This document shows positions 1 to 7,928 of a stretch of 64,000 bases of DNA, one piece after another. A program made the position numbers and the translations under genes. Under the pieces are notes generated by a model that ran no database searches, was not told where the DNA came from, and saw only the letters and a program-made list of their open reading frames with translations. The DNA is from Massilia pinisoli. Lineage in GTDB: Bacteria > Pseudomonadota > Gammaproteobacteria > Burkholderiales > Burkholderiaceae_D. Each line of letters starts with the position of its first letter. Within the stretch, counting starts at the first letter, position 1. The stretch is taken from contig NZ_JANUGW010000008.1 of assembly GCF_024753285.1 (NCBI RefSeq), forward strand, positions 124,001 through 188,000, given 5' to 3'.

Positions 1-410
1 GTAGCCGGCATGGGAGGAGGAGGCGGCGCGTCGGCCGTCGTCGGGGCGTTGGTGCCGGATTCGCTCGTGGCTTTCCGCTTGCCCGACAGGTCGAACTCAC
101 CCACTTTCCACTGCGGTGCGCGGATCGAATTCGTCTGCGCATTGCCGGGCTGGGCGTTCGGTTTCATATAGTAATGGCTGCCACCGGGCGTGGTGACTTC
201 GACTTCGGTGACCTGGCCGCCGTCGCGCGTTTCCTTGATCTCGGTGCCGCGCTTCGGCGGGATCGTGGTCGCGGGAATGTCGCTGCCCGGCTCGATGCGC
301 TCCAGCTTCGGCGGCGCCGGGCTCGGGGTCGGCTGCTGGGCCGCAGCCAGGCCGGCCTGCGTGGCCAGGAACAGCGCGAGAGTGGCGAAGCGGATCGGGG
401 TACGCGGCAT
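1..410 (-). CDS. DUF2782 family secreted protein (partial, C-terminus beyond window)
   Basis: The reading frame starts at an ATG at 410 with a GGTGA ribosome site just upstream and runs off the left edge after about 136 codons. The first 23 or so residues look like a signal peptide (a basic start, then FATLALFLATQAGLA, then an AAA-type cleavage site). The mature part begins with a Pro-rich stretch, then a short conserved region (IKETRDGGQVTEVEV, then HYYMKPN) typical of the DUF2782 family. No enzymatic function is known for this family. It is divergent from polA, an arrangement I believe is common in Oxalobacteraceae. The C-terminal part seen here is low complexity and Pro-rich. Confidence 0.8.
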   Translation of the reverse strand, partial: MPRTPIRFATLALFLATQAGLAAAQQPTPSPAPPKLERIEPGSDIPATTIPPKRGTEIKETRDGGQVTEVEVTTPGGSHYYMKPNAQPGNAQTNSIRAPQWKVGEFDLSGKRKATSESGTNAPTTADAPPPPPMPA

Positions 411-583
411 GATGGTCACCTTTGTCGTTTAGTTCATTGTAACAAACCGCGCTACTCTCTGTGAAAAGTGTGGCTTCGTCCCCATATGGATGACGTTGGC
501 CGCCCAGCTTTTCTCCACTCCCGATTCTGCGATAATGGCGCACGTTTTGCCGTGCCGCCGCGGCCCCACTTTTGAATTCGCCC

Positions 584-3343
584 ATGGACAATACCCTGCT
601 TCTCGTCGACGGTTCCAGCTATCTCTATCGCGCCTTCCACGCGCTGCCCGACCTGCGCAGTCCGGACGGCCATCCGACCGGTGCGATGCACGGCATGGTC
701 AACATGCTGCGCCGCCTGCGCGCCGACTTCCCGGCCGCGTACATCGCCTGCGTGTTCGACGCCAAGGGCAAGACGTTCCGCGACGACCTGTACCCGGAAT
801 ACAAGGCGACGCGCGCCTCGATGCCGGAAGACCTGGCCAAGCAGATCGAGCCGATCCACGAAGTCGTGCGCCACATGGGGTGGCCGATCCTGATGGTCGA
901 AGGCGTCGAGGCGGACGACGTCATCGGCACGCTGGCCGCGCAGGCGACGGCGCGCGGCCTGTCCACCGTCGTCTCGACGGGCGACAAGGACCTCGCCCAG
1001 CTGGTGAACGACAAGGTCATGCTGATCAACACGATGAGCAACGAAAAGCTCGACGAGGCGGGCGTGCTGGCCAAGTTCGGCGTGCCGCCGAACCGCATCA
1101 TCGACTACCTGACCCTCATCGGCGACACGGTCGACAACGTCCCCGGCGTCACCAAGTGCGGCCCGAAAACGGCCGTCAAATGGCTCACCTTGCACGGCTC
1201 GCTGGACGGCGTCATCGAGAATGCCCACACGATCACGGGCGCCGTCGGCGAGAACCTGCGCGCCGCGCTGGAATGGCTGCCGAAGGGCCGTGAATTGATC
1301 ACCGTGAAGACGGACTGCGACCTCGTGGGCCACGTCGTGTCGATCGAGGAAACCTTGATCGGCCGCCCGGAAGACAGGGACGCGCTGCGCGACTTCTTCC
1401 AGCGCTACGGCTTCAAGACGATGCTGCGCGAGATCGGCCCCGGCAACGCGGCCAAGTACGGCACGCCCGGCGCACCGGCGCCCGCGCTGAATTCGCCGGA
1501 AGGCGCAGCCGGTACCCAGCCCGGCATGCCGATCATCAAGGGCGAGTACGAGACCGTCACCACCGAGGAAGCGTTCGCGCGCTGGCTGGACCTGATCGAC
1601 AAGGCCGCGCTGACGTCCGTCGACACGGAGACGACGTCGCTCGACCCGATGATGGCCGAGATGGTCGGCATCTCGCTGTCCGTCGAACCGGGCAAGGGCG
1701 CGTACATCCCGCTCGCGCACCGCTACGCGGGCGTGCCCGAGCAGCTGAACCGCGAGGAGGTCCTCGCGCGCATGAAGCCGTGGCTGGAAAACCCGGACAA
1801 GCCGAAGCTGGGCCAGAACCTCAAGTACGACAGCCACATCTTCGAGAACCACGGCGTCAAGCTGCGCGGCATCGTGCACGACACCCTGCTGCAATCGTAC
1901 GTGTTCGAGTCGCACAAGCCGCACGACATGGACACGATGGCGCTGCGCCACCTGGGCTACACGACGATCCCGTTCGTGGACGTGTGCGGCAAGGGCGCGA
2001 ACCAGATCTGCTTCGACCAGGTCGAGCTCGCGCGCGCGACGGAATACGCCGCGGAGGACTCCGACATCACCCTGCGCCTGCATCACGCGATGATCGGCCA
2101 CGTGGAAAGCGACAAGGGCCTCGACCACATCTACCGCAAGATCGAGCTGCCGACGTCCGTCGTACTGCAGAAGATCGAGCGCAACGGCGTGCTGATCGAC
2201 GCCGACAAGCTGGCGGCGCAGTCGAACGAGCTCGCGGCGCGCATCATGGAACTGGAGCAGCAGGCGTACGAGCTGGCCGGCGGCCCGTTCAATCTCGGCT
2301 CGCCGAAGCAGATCGGCGAGATCTTCTTCGGCAAGCTGCAGCTCCCCGTCATCAAGAAGACGGCGACCGGCGCACCGTCGACGGACGAAGAAGTGCTGCA
2401 GAAGCTGGCGGAGGATTATCCGCTGCCGAAGATCCTGCTGGAGCACCGGGGCCTCTCGAAACTGAAGTCGACGTACACGGATAAATTGCCGAAGATGGTC
2501 AACCCGAACACGGGCCGCGTGCACACGAACTACGCGCAGGCCGTGGCGATCACGGGCCGCCTCGCGTCGAACGATCCGAACCTGCAGAACATCCCCGTGC
2601 GCACCGCGGAGGGCCGCCGTATCCGCGAAGCGTTCGTCGCGCCGCCGGGCAGCGTGATCGTGTCGGCCGACTATTCGCAGATCGAGCTGCGCATCATGGC
2701 CCACATCTCGGAAGACGAGGCGATGCTGCGCGCGTTCGCGGCCGGCGAGGACATCCACCGTGCCACCGCGGCAGAGATCTTCAGCGTGCCGCCAGAGGAA
2801 GTGCAGAGCGAGCAGCGGCGCTACGCGAAGGTCATCAACTTCGGCCTGATCTACGGGATGAGCGCGTTCGGCCTCGCGCAGAACCTGGGCATCGAACGGG
2901 GCGCCGCCAGCAACTACATCGAGCGCTACTTCCAGCGCTTCGCCGGCGTCAAGCGCTACATGGACGAGACGCGGCTGCTCGCGAAGGAGCGGGGCTTTGT
3001 GGAGACCGTGTTCGGCCGCCGCCTGTGGCTCCCCGAGATCAATTCGCCGAACGGCCCGCGCCGCGCCGGCGCCGAACGCGCCGCGATCAACGCGCCCATG
3101 CAGGGCACCGCTGCGGACCTGATCAAGCTCGCGATGATCGCCGTGCAGGACTGGATCGAGCAGGCGGCCCTGGCGACGCGCATGGTGATGCAGGTGCACG
3201 ACGAGCTGGTGCTCGAAGTGCCGGAAGCGGAGCTGGAACTCGTCAAGCGCAGGCTGCCGGAGCTGATGGGCGGCGTCGCCACCTTGAAGGTGCCGCTCGT
3301 GGCCGAAACGGGTGTAGGCAGCAATTGGGAGGAAGCGCATTAA
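584..3343 (+). CDS. polA: DNA polymerase I
   Basis: DNA polymerase I for Okazaki fragment maturation and repair synthesis, 919 residues, close to the usual length. The start chosen is ATG 584 (MDNTLLLVDGSSYLYR), which matches the family N-terminus; a TTG at 572 would only add four residues. Three domains are present: 5'-3' exonuclease (about 1-290), 3'-5' proofreading exonuclease (about 320-500) with the acidic pair D347/E349 in DTETTSLD, and the polymerase domain. The polymerase shows motif A DYSQIELR with D696, the O-helix motif B (RRYAKVINFGLIYGMSAFG), and motif C HDELV with H872/D873. All key residues are intact, so both the proofreading and polymerase activities should be functional. It is monocistronic, with no partner gene downstream. 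Confidence 0.98.
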   Translation: MDNTLLLVDGSSYLYRAFHALPDLRSPDGHPTGAMHGMVNMLRRLRADFPAAYIACVFDAKGKTFRDDLYPEYKATRASMPEDLAKQIEPIHEVVRHMGWPILMVEGVEADDVIGTLAAQATARGLSTVVSTGDKDLAQLVNDKVMLINTMSNEKLDEAGVLAKFGVPPNRIIDYLTLIGDTVDNVPGVTKCGPKTAVKWLTLHGSLDGVIENAHTITGAVGENLRAALEWLPKGRELITVKTDCDLVGHVVSIEETLIGRPEDRDALRDFFQRYGFKTMLREIGPGNAAKYGTPGAPAPALNSPEGAAGTQPGMPIIKGEYETVTTEEAFARWLDLIDKAALTSVDTETTSLDPMMAEMVGISLSVEPGKGAYIPLAHRYAGVPEQLNREEVLARMKPWLENPDKPKLGQNLKYDSHIFENHGVKLRGIVHDTLLQSYVFESHKPHDMDTMALRHLGYTTIPFVDVCGKGANQICFDQVELARATEYAAEDSDITLRLHHAMIGHVESDKGLDHIYRKIELPTSVVLQKIERNGVLIDADKLAAQSNELAARIMELEQQAYELAGGPFNLGSPKQIGEIFFGKLQLPVIKKTATGAPSTDEEVLQKLAEDYPLPKILLEHRGLSKLKSTYTDKLPKMVNPNTGRVHTNYAQAVAITGRLASNDPNLQNIPVRTAEGRRIREAFVAPPGSVIVSADYSQIELRIMAHISEDEAMLRAFAAGEDIHRATAAEIFSVPPEEVQSEQRRYAKVINFGLIYGMSAFGLAQNLGIERGAASNYIERYFQRFAGVKRYMDETRLLAKERGFVETVFGRRLWLPEINSPNGPRRAGAERAAINAPMQGTAADLIKLAMIAVQDWIEQAALATRMVMQVHDELVLEVPEAELELVKRRLPELMGGVATLKVPLVAETGVGSNWEEAH

Positions 3344-3344
3344 T

Positions 3345-3370
3345 GGTAGGGTGGGCACCCCGCGCCCACC
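3345..3370. repeat. REP-like palindromic repeat, copy 1
   Basis: The element begins two bases after the polA stop. It carries the motif GGTAGGGTGGGCACC and folds as GGTGGGC (3350-3356) against GCCCACC (3364-3370). Close relatives lie at 6921-6946, 6973-7021 (reverse) and 29167-29194 (reverse). It sits exactly at the truncated end of a hydrolase remnant. It could also help end polA transcription, although there is no U-run. Confidence 0.65.
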
Positions 3371-3489
3371 AGACGCGCCCAGGAATTCCTCGGCCAGCCG
3401 CGCGACCGCCGGCGTCGTCGGCAGGTTGTAATGTGTCGTCCCCGGCACGATGGCCAGCCGTGCCGCCGCGCGCAGCGACCCGTCCATGG
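3371..3489 (-). pseudogene. C-terminal remnant of an alpha/beta hydrolase
   Basis: Read on the reverse strand from about 3489 the frame encodes DGSLRAAARLAIVPGTTHYN followed by a helix-like VARLAEEFLGA. The PGTTHYN stretch with its catalytic-type histidine, followed by a terminal helix, is what the last 40 residues of many alpha/beta hydrolases look like. No nucleophile elbow or N-terminal domain is present upstream (3490-3628). The frame has lost its own stop and runs through the palindromic repeat into polA antisense. I read this as a deletion remnant, not a working gene. Confidence 0.6.
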
Positions 3490-3510
3490 TTGTATGCATG
3501 CGACTACAAA

Positions 3511-3529
3511 ATGCTTCATTTGTAAGCAT
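3511..3529. promoter_or_regulatory. Inverted repeat upstream of the DUF4382 lipoprotein
   Basis: ATGCTT (3511-3516) and AAGCAT (3524-3529) form a 6-bp inverted repeat in an unusually A+T-rich stretch (about 3505-3570) about 100 bases before the lipoprotein start. It could be an operator or part of the promoter. No convincing -35/-10 pair was found. Confidence 0.25.
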
Positions 3530-3628
3530 ACGTTTCAATGTGCGTTATCTAACATAAAAGTTGCCTTTTGGAATGTACATTGGGGTGACCGTCCGCGCCG
3601 AGGCGGGCATCCACGAAGGACAATTATT

Positions 3629-4849
3629 ATGAAAACGACATTCCACCAAGCCGGGCTGTTGGCAGGCAGCGTTCTGATTGCAACATCTCTCGTCGCCTGT
3701 GGCGGCGGGGGCGGAAGCAGCGGCGGCAGCACGACGCCCACCGCCACGGCCGGTACCCTGAGCGTTGCGCTGACCGATGCGCCGGCTTGCGGCTTCGACG
3801 CCGTCAACGTCACCGTCAACAAGGTGCGCGTCAACACGAGTGCCACCGCGAGCGATACGGATGCCGGCTGGACCGACATCACGCTGAACCCCGCGCGCAA
3901 GATCAACCTGCTGAATCTCACGAACGGCGTGCTCGACACCTTGGGCCAGACGGCGCTGCCGGCCGGCCACTACTCGCAGATGCGCCTCGTGCTCGATCCG
4001 AATACGGGCAACGGCATGGCGAACTCGGTCGTCCCGACGGGCGGCACGGAAACGACGCTGACGACGCCGAGCGCCGTCCAGAGCGGTATCAAGCTGGTCA
4101 ACGAATTCGACGTCGCGGCCGGCCAGCAGGTCGATCTCGTGCTCGACTTCAACGCCTGCAAATCCGTCGTCACGCAAGGCAACGGCAAGTACATGCTGAA
4201 GCCGGTGGTGAAGGTCGTGCCGACGGCGGCCGTCGGCATCTCGGGCGTGGTCGCCACGTCGCTGCTGGGCAGCCACGTGACCGTGTCCGCCGAGCAGAAC
4301 GGCCAGGTGATCGCTTCCACCGTACCGAACGCGACGACGGGCGAATTCTTCCTGTCGCACCTCGCGATCGGCAACTATGACGTCGTCATCACGGCCGACA
4401 ACCACGCGGCCGCCGTCATCGCCACCGTGCCCGTCGCATCCACCGGCAGCACCGTCTTGAGCAGCGCGAGCGCGCCCATCGACCTGCCCGCCAGCGCGAT
4501 GGCGTCGATCGCGGGTACCGTGACCTTGCCGGCGAACGCCACCGAGGCAGTGTATGTGGCCGCGAAGCAGGCGTTCACCGCTGGCCCGATCGTGACCATC
4601 AAGTACGCCGGTGCCGACCTGTCGACCGGCGCCTACACGATCGCGAACCTGCCGGTCGCAACGCCGCAGTACGCGATCTACGGCGGCGCGACCGTGCCGC
4701 TGGCCTTCGCGGCGGTCCCGACGGTGGTGCCGGGTGCGGGCAAGTACCAGGTCGACGCGAGCGGCACGGGCTACACGACGAAGTCGGTCAGCCTCGTCGA
4801 CGTCTCGACGGCCAACGCCACCGGCGTCAACTTCACGCTGACGCCGTAA
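3629..4849 (+). CDS. DUF4382 domain lipoprotein
   Basis: A 406-residue predicted lipoprotein. ATG 3629 is preceded by an AGGA ribosome site. The signal peptide ends in a lipobox LVAC followed by a run of glycines, so the mature protein is probably anchored to a membrane and flexible near the anchor. Residues of about 45-210 match the DUF4382 pattern (GTLSVALTDAP, then a beta-rich domain with ALPAGHYSQMRLVLD). The rest looks like two carboxypeptidase-regulatory or Ig-like beta domains (the GEFFLSHLAIGNYDVVITAD and LSTGAYTIANLP stretches). The precise role is unknown. It stands alone, after a hydrolase remnant and before a hairpin. Confidence 0.8.
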   Translation: MKTTFHQAGLLAGSVLIATSLVACGGGGGSSGGSTTPTATAGTLSVALTDAPACGFDAVNVTVNKVRVNTSATASDTDAGWTDITLNPARKINLLNLTNGVLDTLGQTALPAGHYSQMRLVLDPNTGNGMANSVVPTGGTETTLTTPSAVQSGIKLVNEFDVAAGQQVDLVLDFNACKSVVTQGNGKYMLKPVVKVVPTAAVGISGVVATSLLGSHVTVSAEQNGQVIASTVPNATTGEFFLSHLAIGNYDVVITADNHAAAVIATVPVASTGSTVLSSASAPIDLPASAMASIAGTVTLPANATEAVYVAAKQAFTAGPIVTIKYAGADLSTGAYTIANLPVATPQYAIYGGATVPLAFAAVPTVVPGAGKYQVDASGTGYTTKSVSLVDVSTANATGVNFTLTP

Positions 4850-4860
4850 GCGTCGCCCGC

Positions 4861-4885
4861 GGTGCGGCGTGCCGGGCGCCGCACC
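4861..4885. terminator. Terminator-like hairpin after the lipoprotein gene
   Basis: GGTGCGGCG (4861-4869) pairs perfectly with CGCCGCACC (4877-4885) around a 7-base loop, 12 bases after the stop. No U-run follows, so it may act as an RNA 3' end stabiliser or a weak terminator. Confidence 0.4.
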
Positions 4886-4958
4886 ACCTGCCGGACGAGC
4901 GTGTCGCGGATGGCGCTGCTAAGATAGCAAGCCTTTCATGACCGTACGAAGGATGGCA

Positions 4959-5786
4959 ATGAACGACAATGCAAGCGCCCCGCAGGCACCCGGCAACGGC
5001 TTCGCGGCGGCGGCCCAGCCGGTCGCCGCGCAGTCCGTGATCCACACCGACACCGACGGCCTCGCCGCCGGCATGGCCACGCTGACCGTCGACGGCCAGG
5101 ACGTCCCCCTCTACCACGCCCGCCCGGCCGGGCAGGGCAAGCTTCCCGTGATGATCGTCGTGTCCGAGATCTTCGGCCTGCACGAGCACATCGCCGACGT
5201 GGCGCGCCGGTTCGCCAAGCAGGGCTATCTGGCGCTGGCGCCCGATTTGTTCGTGCGCCAGGGCGACCCGTCCACCATCCCCGACATCAACACGCTGACG
5301 GCGCGCATCGTCCGCAAGGTGCCGGATGCGCAAGTCATGGGCGACCTCGATGCCTGCGTGGCCTGGGCCGCGAAGAACGGCGGCGACGTCGACCGCCTGG
5401 GCGTCAACGGCTTTTGCTGGGGCGGGCGCATCACGTGGCTGTATGCGGCGCACAATCCGCGCGTGAAGGCAGCCGTGGCGTGGTACGGCAAGCTCGTGGC
5501 CGATCCGAATCCGCCGGGCCAGCCGCAGCATCCGATCCACATCGCGTCCTCGCTCACGGTACCCGTGCTCGGGCTGTACGGCGCAAAGGACACCGGCATC
5601 CCCGTCGCCACTGTCGAAAAGATGATCGCCGCGCTGGGCGCGGGGACGAGCGATTCCGCGATCGTCGTGTACCCGGATGCCGGCCACGCCTTCAACGCCG
5701 ATTACCGCCCCACGTACAACGCGAAGGATGCCCGCGACGGCTTCGCGCGCGCACTGGCCTGGTTCCGCGAGCACGGCGCCGGCTGA
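4959..5786 (+). CDS. Dienelactone hydrolase family protein
   Basis: An alpha/beta hydrolase of the dienelactone hydrolase family, 275 residues from ATG 4959. That start is preferred over ATGs at 4938 and 4953 because GAAGG at 4948-4952 is spaced correctly for it. The Cys-Asp-His triad is visible: nucleophile Cys in GFCWGG, Asp in GAKDTGIP and His in GHAFNAD. The N-terminal 35 residues are Ala/Pro/Gln-rich and lie before the catalytic domain; they do not form a clear signal peptide. In chloroaromatic pathways this family opens dienelactones, but no other such genes are nearby, so the substrate is unknown. A hairpin at 5798-5816 follows. Confidence 0.88.
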   Translation: MNDNASAPQAPGNGFAAAAQPVAAQSVIHTDTDGLAAGMATLTVDGQDVPLYHARPAGQGKLPVMIVVSEIFGLHEHIADVARRFAKQGYLALAPDLFVRQGDPSTIPDINTLTARIVRKVPDAQVMGDLDACVAWAAKNGGDVDRLGVNGFCWGGRITWLYAAHNPRVKAAVAWYGKLVADPNPPGQPQHPIHIASSLTVPVLGLYGAKDTGIPVATVEKMIAALGAGTSDSAIVVYPDAGHAFNADYRPTYNAKDARDGFARALAWFREHGAG

Positions 5787-5797
5787 CCGCGCCGCCC

Positions 5798-5816
5798 ATC
5801 CGGCGGCTTGCCGGAT
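5798..5816. terminator. Terminator-like hairpin after the dienelactone hydrolase gene
   Basis: ATCCGGC (5798-5804) and GCCGGAT (5810-5816) form a perfect 7-bp stem with a 5-base loop, 11 bases past the stop. There is no U-run. Confidence 0.35.
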
Positions 5817-5891
5817 TGCACGGGCGCGGGCGCGGGAGGGTACAATCCCGGGTTTGCGTCCGCGCTGTCCAAGAATAACCAGAGGCTTTAA

Positions 5892-6665
5892 ATCGACCCG
5901 ATTCTCATCTCCATCCTGCTGGCGACCGGCCTCGCGGGCGTGGTCAGCATCACGGCCGCCGCGGTGTTTTCGTTCACCTTGCTGGCGAAAGTCGTCGAAC
6001 GCATGGTGAGCCTGTCCGTCGGCATCATGCTGTCGACGTCGCTGCTGCATGCCTTGCCGGAAGCGTTCGAATCGAAGGCCGACACGCACGCGCTGTTCGC
6101 CACCCTGCTGGGCGGCCTGCTCGCGTTCTTCCTGCTGGAGAAAGTGGCGCTGCTGCGCCATTCGCATCACCACGAGGGTGATGGGCACCACCACGCCCAC
6201 GGTCACGACGCGCGCCAGGCGGGCCGCGCGGGCTGGATGATCCTGATCGGCGACGGCATGCACAACTTCACGGACGGCATCCTGATCGCGGCGGCCTTCC
6301 TCGCCAATCCGCAGCTGGGCATCGTGACGGGCGTCGCGATCATCGCCCACGAGATCCCGCAGGAGATCGGCGACTTCATCGTGCTGCTGAACGCCGGCTT
6401 CTCGCGCGTGCGCGCCTACGTGTTCAACTTGCTGTGCAGCCTGCTGGCCGTGCTGGGCGGCGTGCTCGGTTATGCCACGCTGGACCGCGCCAGCGACATG
6501 ATCCCGTACGTGCTCGTGTTCGCCTCGTCGGGCTTCATCTACATCGCCGTCAGCGACCTGATGCCGCAGATGCAGCGCCGCGCCACCGTGCGCGAATCGA
6601 TCCCGCAGGTATTGTTGATCGGCCTCGGTGTCGTGATCGTCCTCGTCCTGACGCACGGCCACTAA
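5892..6665 (+). CDS. ZIP family divalent metal transporter (apparent ATC start)
   Basis: A zinc/iron-type ZIP permease of the cytoplasmic membrane. Coding potential reaches back to codon ATC 5892, directly after an in-frame TAA, giving a 257-residue protein (IDPILISILLATGLAGVV at the N-terminus). AGAGG at 5881-5885 is ideally spaced for that codon, while GTG 5940 would delete most of the first membrane helix. The frame has about eight membrane helices, a His-rich cytoplasmic loop at about residues 90-105 (HSHHHEGDGHHHAHGH) and metal-site motifs HNFTDG (H124) and HEIPQE (H153). The start is either a rare AUC initiation or a point change of ATG. A CTG at 5916 is another option. Confidence 0.85.
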   Translation: MDPILISILLATGLAGVVSITAAAVFSFTLLAKVVERMVSLSVGIMLSTSLLHALPEAFESKADTHALFATLLGGLLAFFLLEKVALLRHSHHHEGDGHHHAHGHDARQAGRAGWMILIGDGMHNFTDGILIAAAFLANPQLGIVTGVAIIAHEIPQEIGDFIVLLNAGFSRVRAYVFNLLCSLLAVLGGVLGYATLDRASDMIPYVLVFASSGFIYIAVSDLMPQMQRRATVRESIPQVLLIGLGVVIVLVLTHGH

Positions 6666-6710
6666 AAGATACGGATCGCGGCCTGGCGGCCCCATGGTTG
6701 CGCTGTCCAG

Positions 6711-6740
6711 TTGACAGGGCGATTCGAGGCGTCCTATGCT
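6711..6740 (+). promoter_or_regulatory. Sigma70-type promoter
   Basis: A consensus -35 TTGACA (6711-6716) is separated by 18 bases from TATGCT (6735-6740). It lies 26 bases before the start of a 47-residue membrane protein, so transcription should start close to its ribosome site. Confidence 0.65.
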
Positions 6741-6766
6741 GAACCGTAACCTGAACGGAGGCAAGC

Positions 6767-6910
6767 ATGGCAAGCCTGGTGAATCAACTGGTTGTGGCGC
6801 TGCGCGACAAGCCGTCGCGTTGTGCCTACGTGATCATGGCCCTGGTGGTCATGGTCGTGCTGTTCACCCTGGCCGACTTCCTGCCTGCGCCTTACGACTT
6901 CAGTCACTGA
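6767..6910 (+). CDS. Small single-helix membrane protein, 47 residues
   Basis: ATG 6767 follows a strong GGAGG site (6757-6761) with a 5-base spacer and a near-consensus promoter at 6711-6740. The product has a short amphipathic N-terminus (MASLVNQLVVALRDKPSR), one hydrophobic helix (about residues 20-37, YVIMALVVMVVLFTLADF) and a short tail ending PAPYDFSH. I do not recognise the family. The strong translation and promoter signals support a real small protein despite its size. Two palindromic repeats follow. Confidence 0.65.
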   Translation: MASLVNQLVVALRDKPSRCAYVIMALVVMVVLFTLADFLPAPYDFSH

Positions 6911-6920
6911 GTTTCATCCT

Positions 6921-6946
6921 GGTAGGATGGGCACCCCGTGCCCACC
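6921..6946. repeat. REP-like palindromic repeat, copy 2
   Basis: This copy carries GGTAGGATGGGCACC and forms a perfect 7-bp stem, TGGGCAC (6928-6934) with GTGCCCA (6938-6944), around a 3-base loop. It differs from copy 1 at a few positions. It lies between the end of the small membrane gene and a second, inverted element. Confidence 0.75.
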
Positions 6947-6972
6947 TGACGTTCGCGGACCAGCATGCGTTT

Positions 6973-7021
6973 GGTGGGCACATTTCATTTGAGGCCCCCG
7001 GCCTCAAATGCCCACCCTACT
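6973..7021. repeat. REP-like palindromic repeat, inverted partner
   Basis: A compound hairpin: outer arms GGTGGGCA (6973-6980) and TGCCCACC (7009-7016) enclose a perfect 10-bp stem, ATTTGAGGCC (6987-6996) with GGCCTCAAAT (7000-7009), around CCC. The right flank read in reverse is CAGTAGGGTGGGCA, the same motif as copy 1. With copy 2 it makes a head-to-head pair between convergent genes, so it may also work as a bidirectional terminator. Confidence 0.75.
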
Positions 7022-7040
7022 GGTTTAGGTCATCGAGGTC

Positions 7041-7919
7041 TCAGCCGTTGCCGGTGGCGACAGCCCGCTTCGGATCCGCCGTCCACTCGCTCCACGACCC
7101 CGGATACAGCGCCGCGCCCGGCATGCCCGCCACTTCCAGCGCCAGCAGGTTGTGGCACGCCGTCACGCCGGAGCCGCACTGCATGATGGCGTCCTTCGCG
7201 TCGCCCACGGCCACGCCCAGTTCCGCCTTCAGCTGCTCGGGCGCCTTGAAGCGGCCGTCCGGCTGCAGGTTGTCCTTGAAGAAGCGGTTCCTCGCGCCCG
7301 GGATGTGGCCGCCGACGGGGTCGATCGTCTCGTTCTCGCCGCGGAAGCGGTCCGGCGCGCGCGCGTCGACGATCGTCTTGCCGCCGTGTTCCACGTTGTG
7401 CAGGATCGCGTTCACGTCGACCGTCGTCACGAGGGCGGGGCGGGCGGACACGCCCCCGCGCGCGGGCGGGGCCGGCACGTCCGTGACGACGGGCTGGCCC
7501 GCCGCCTGCCACGCGGGCAAGCCGCCATCCAGCACGGCGACGGCACCATGGCCCACCCAGCGCAGCATCCACCACAGGCGCGCGGCGTACATGCCGCCGT
7601 GCGCGTCGTAGGCGACGACCTGCGTGTCGTCGTCCACGCCCCAGCGCCGCAGCAGCTCGATGAATGCGTCCTTCTCCGGCAGCGGATGGCGGCCGCGGAA
7701 GGCGCCGGCCGCGTCGCGCTTGGCGCCCGACAGCTCCGTCTCCATGTCGGCGAACACGGCGCCCGGGATGTGGCCGGCCGCATAGGCGTCGCGGCCGGCG
7801 GCGAGGTTCATCAGGTCGTGGCGGCAGTCGACGACGACCCACTTCGGGTCGCGGACGCGCATGTCGTTGACGTGCGCTGCCAGGGCGGCGGGTTCGATGA
7901 GGGTCGTGTAGCTGGACAT
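7041..7919 (-). CDS. sseA: Thiosulfate / 3-mercaptopyruvate sulfurtransferase
   Basis: A two-domain rhodanese, 292 residues, starting at ATG 7919 with AAGGAG upstream. The N-terminal domain (about 1-150) is catalytically inactive and has the CRHDL and GHIPGAVFADME motifs. The C-terminal domain (about 165-290) carries the active-site loop CGSGVTAC with Cys248. A CGSGVTA loop is typical of 3-mercaptopyruvate sulfurtransferases, and classical thiosulfate rhodaneses usually have a more basic loop, so mercaptopyruvate is the likelier donor. It is the third gene of a reverse-strand operon with the Rieske oxygenase and EamA transporter, 9 bases after the latter. Confidence 0.93.
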   Translation of the reverse strand: MSSYTTLIEPAALAAHVNDMRVRDPKWVVVDCRHDLMNLAAGRDAYAAGHIPGAVFADMETELSGAKRDAAGAFRGRHPLPEKDAFIELLRRWGVDDDTQVVAYDAHGGMYAARLWWMLRWVGHGAVAVLDGGLPAWQAAGQPVVTDVPAPPARGGVSARPALVTTVDVNAILHNVEHGGKTIVDARAPDRFRGENETIDPVGGHIPGARNRFFKDNLQPDGRFKAPEQLKAELGVAVGDAKDAIMQCGSGVTACHNLLALEVAGMPGAALYPGSWSEWTADPKRAVATGNG

Positions 7920-7928
7920 GGCGCTCCT

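Noticed and set aside
452..3538. A 1028-codon open frame opposite polA
   Set aside because: It is a shadow of polA in a GC-rich genome, with Arg/Val/His/Leu-rich low-complexity sequence. Only its first ~45 codons, from the hydrolase remnant, have real similarity.
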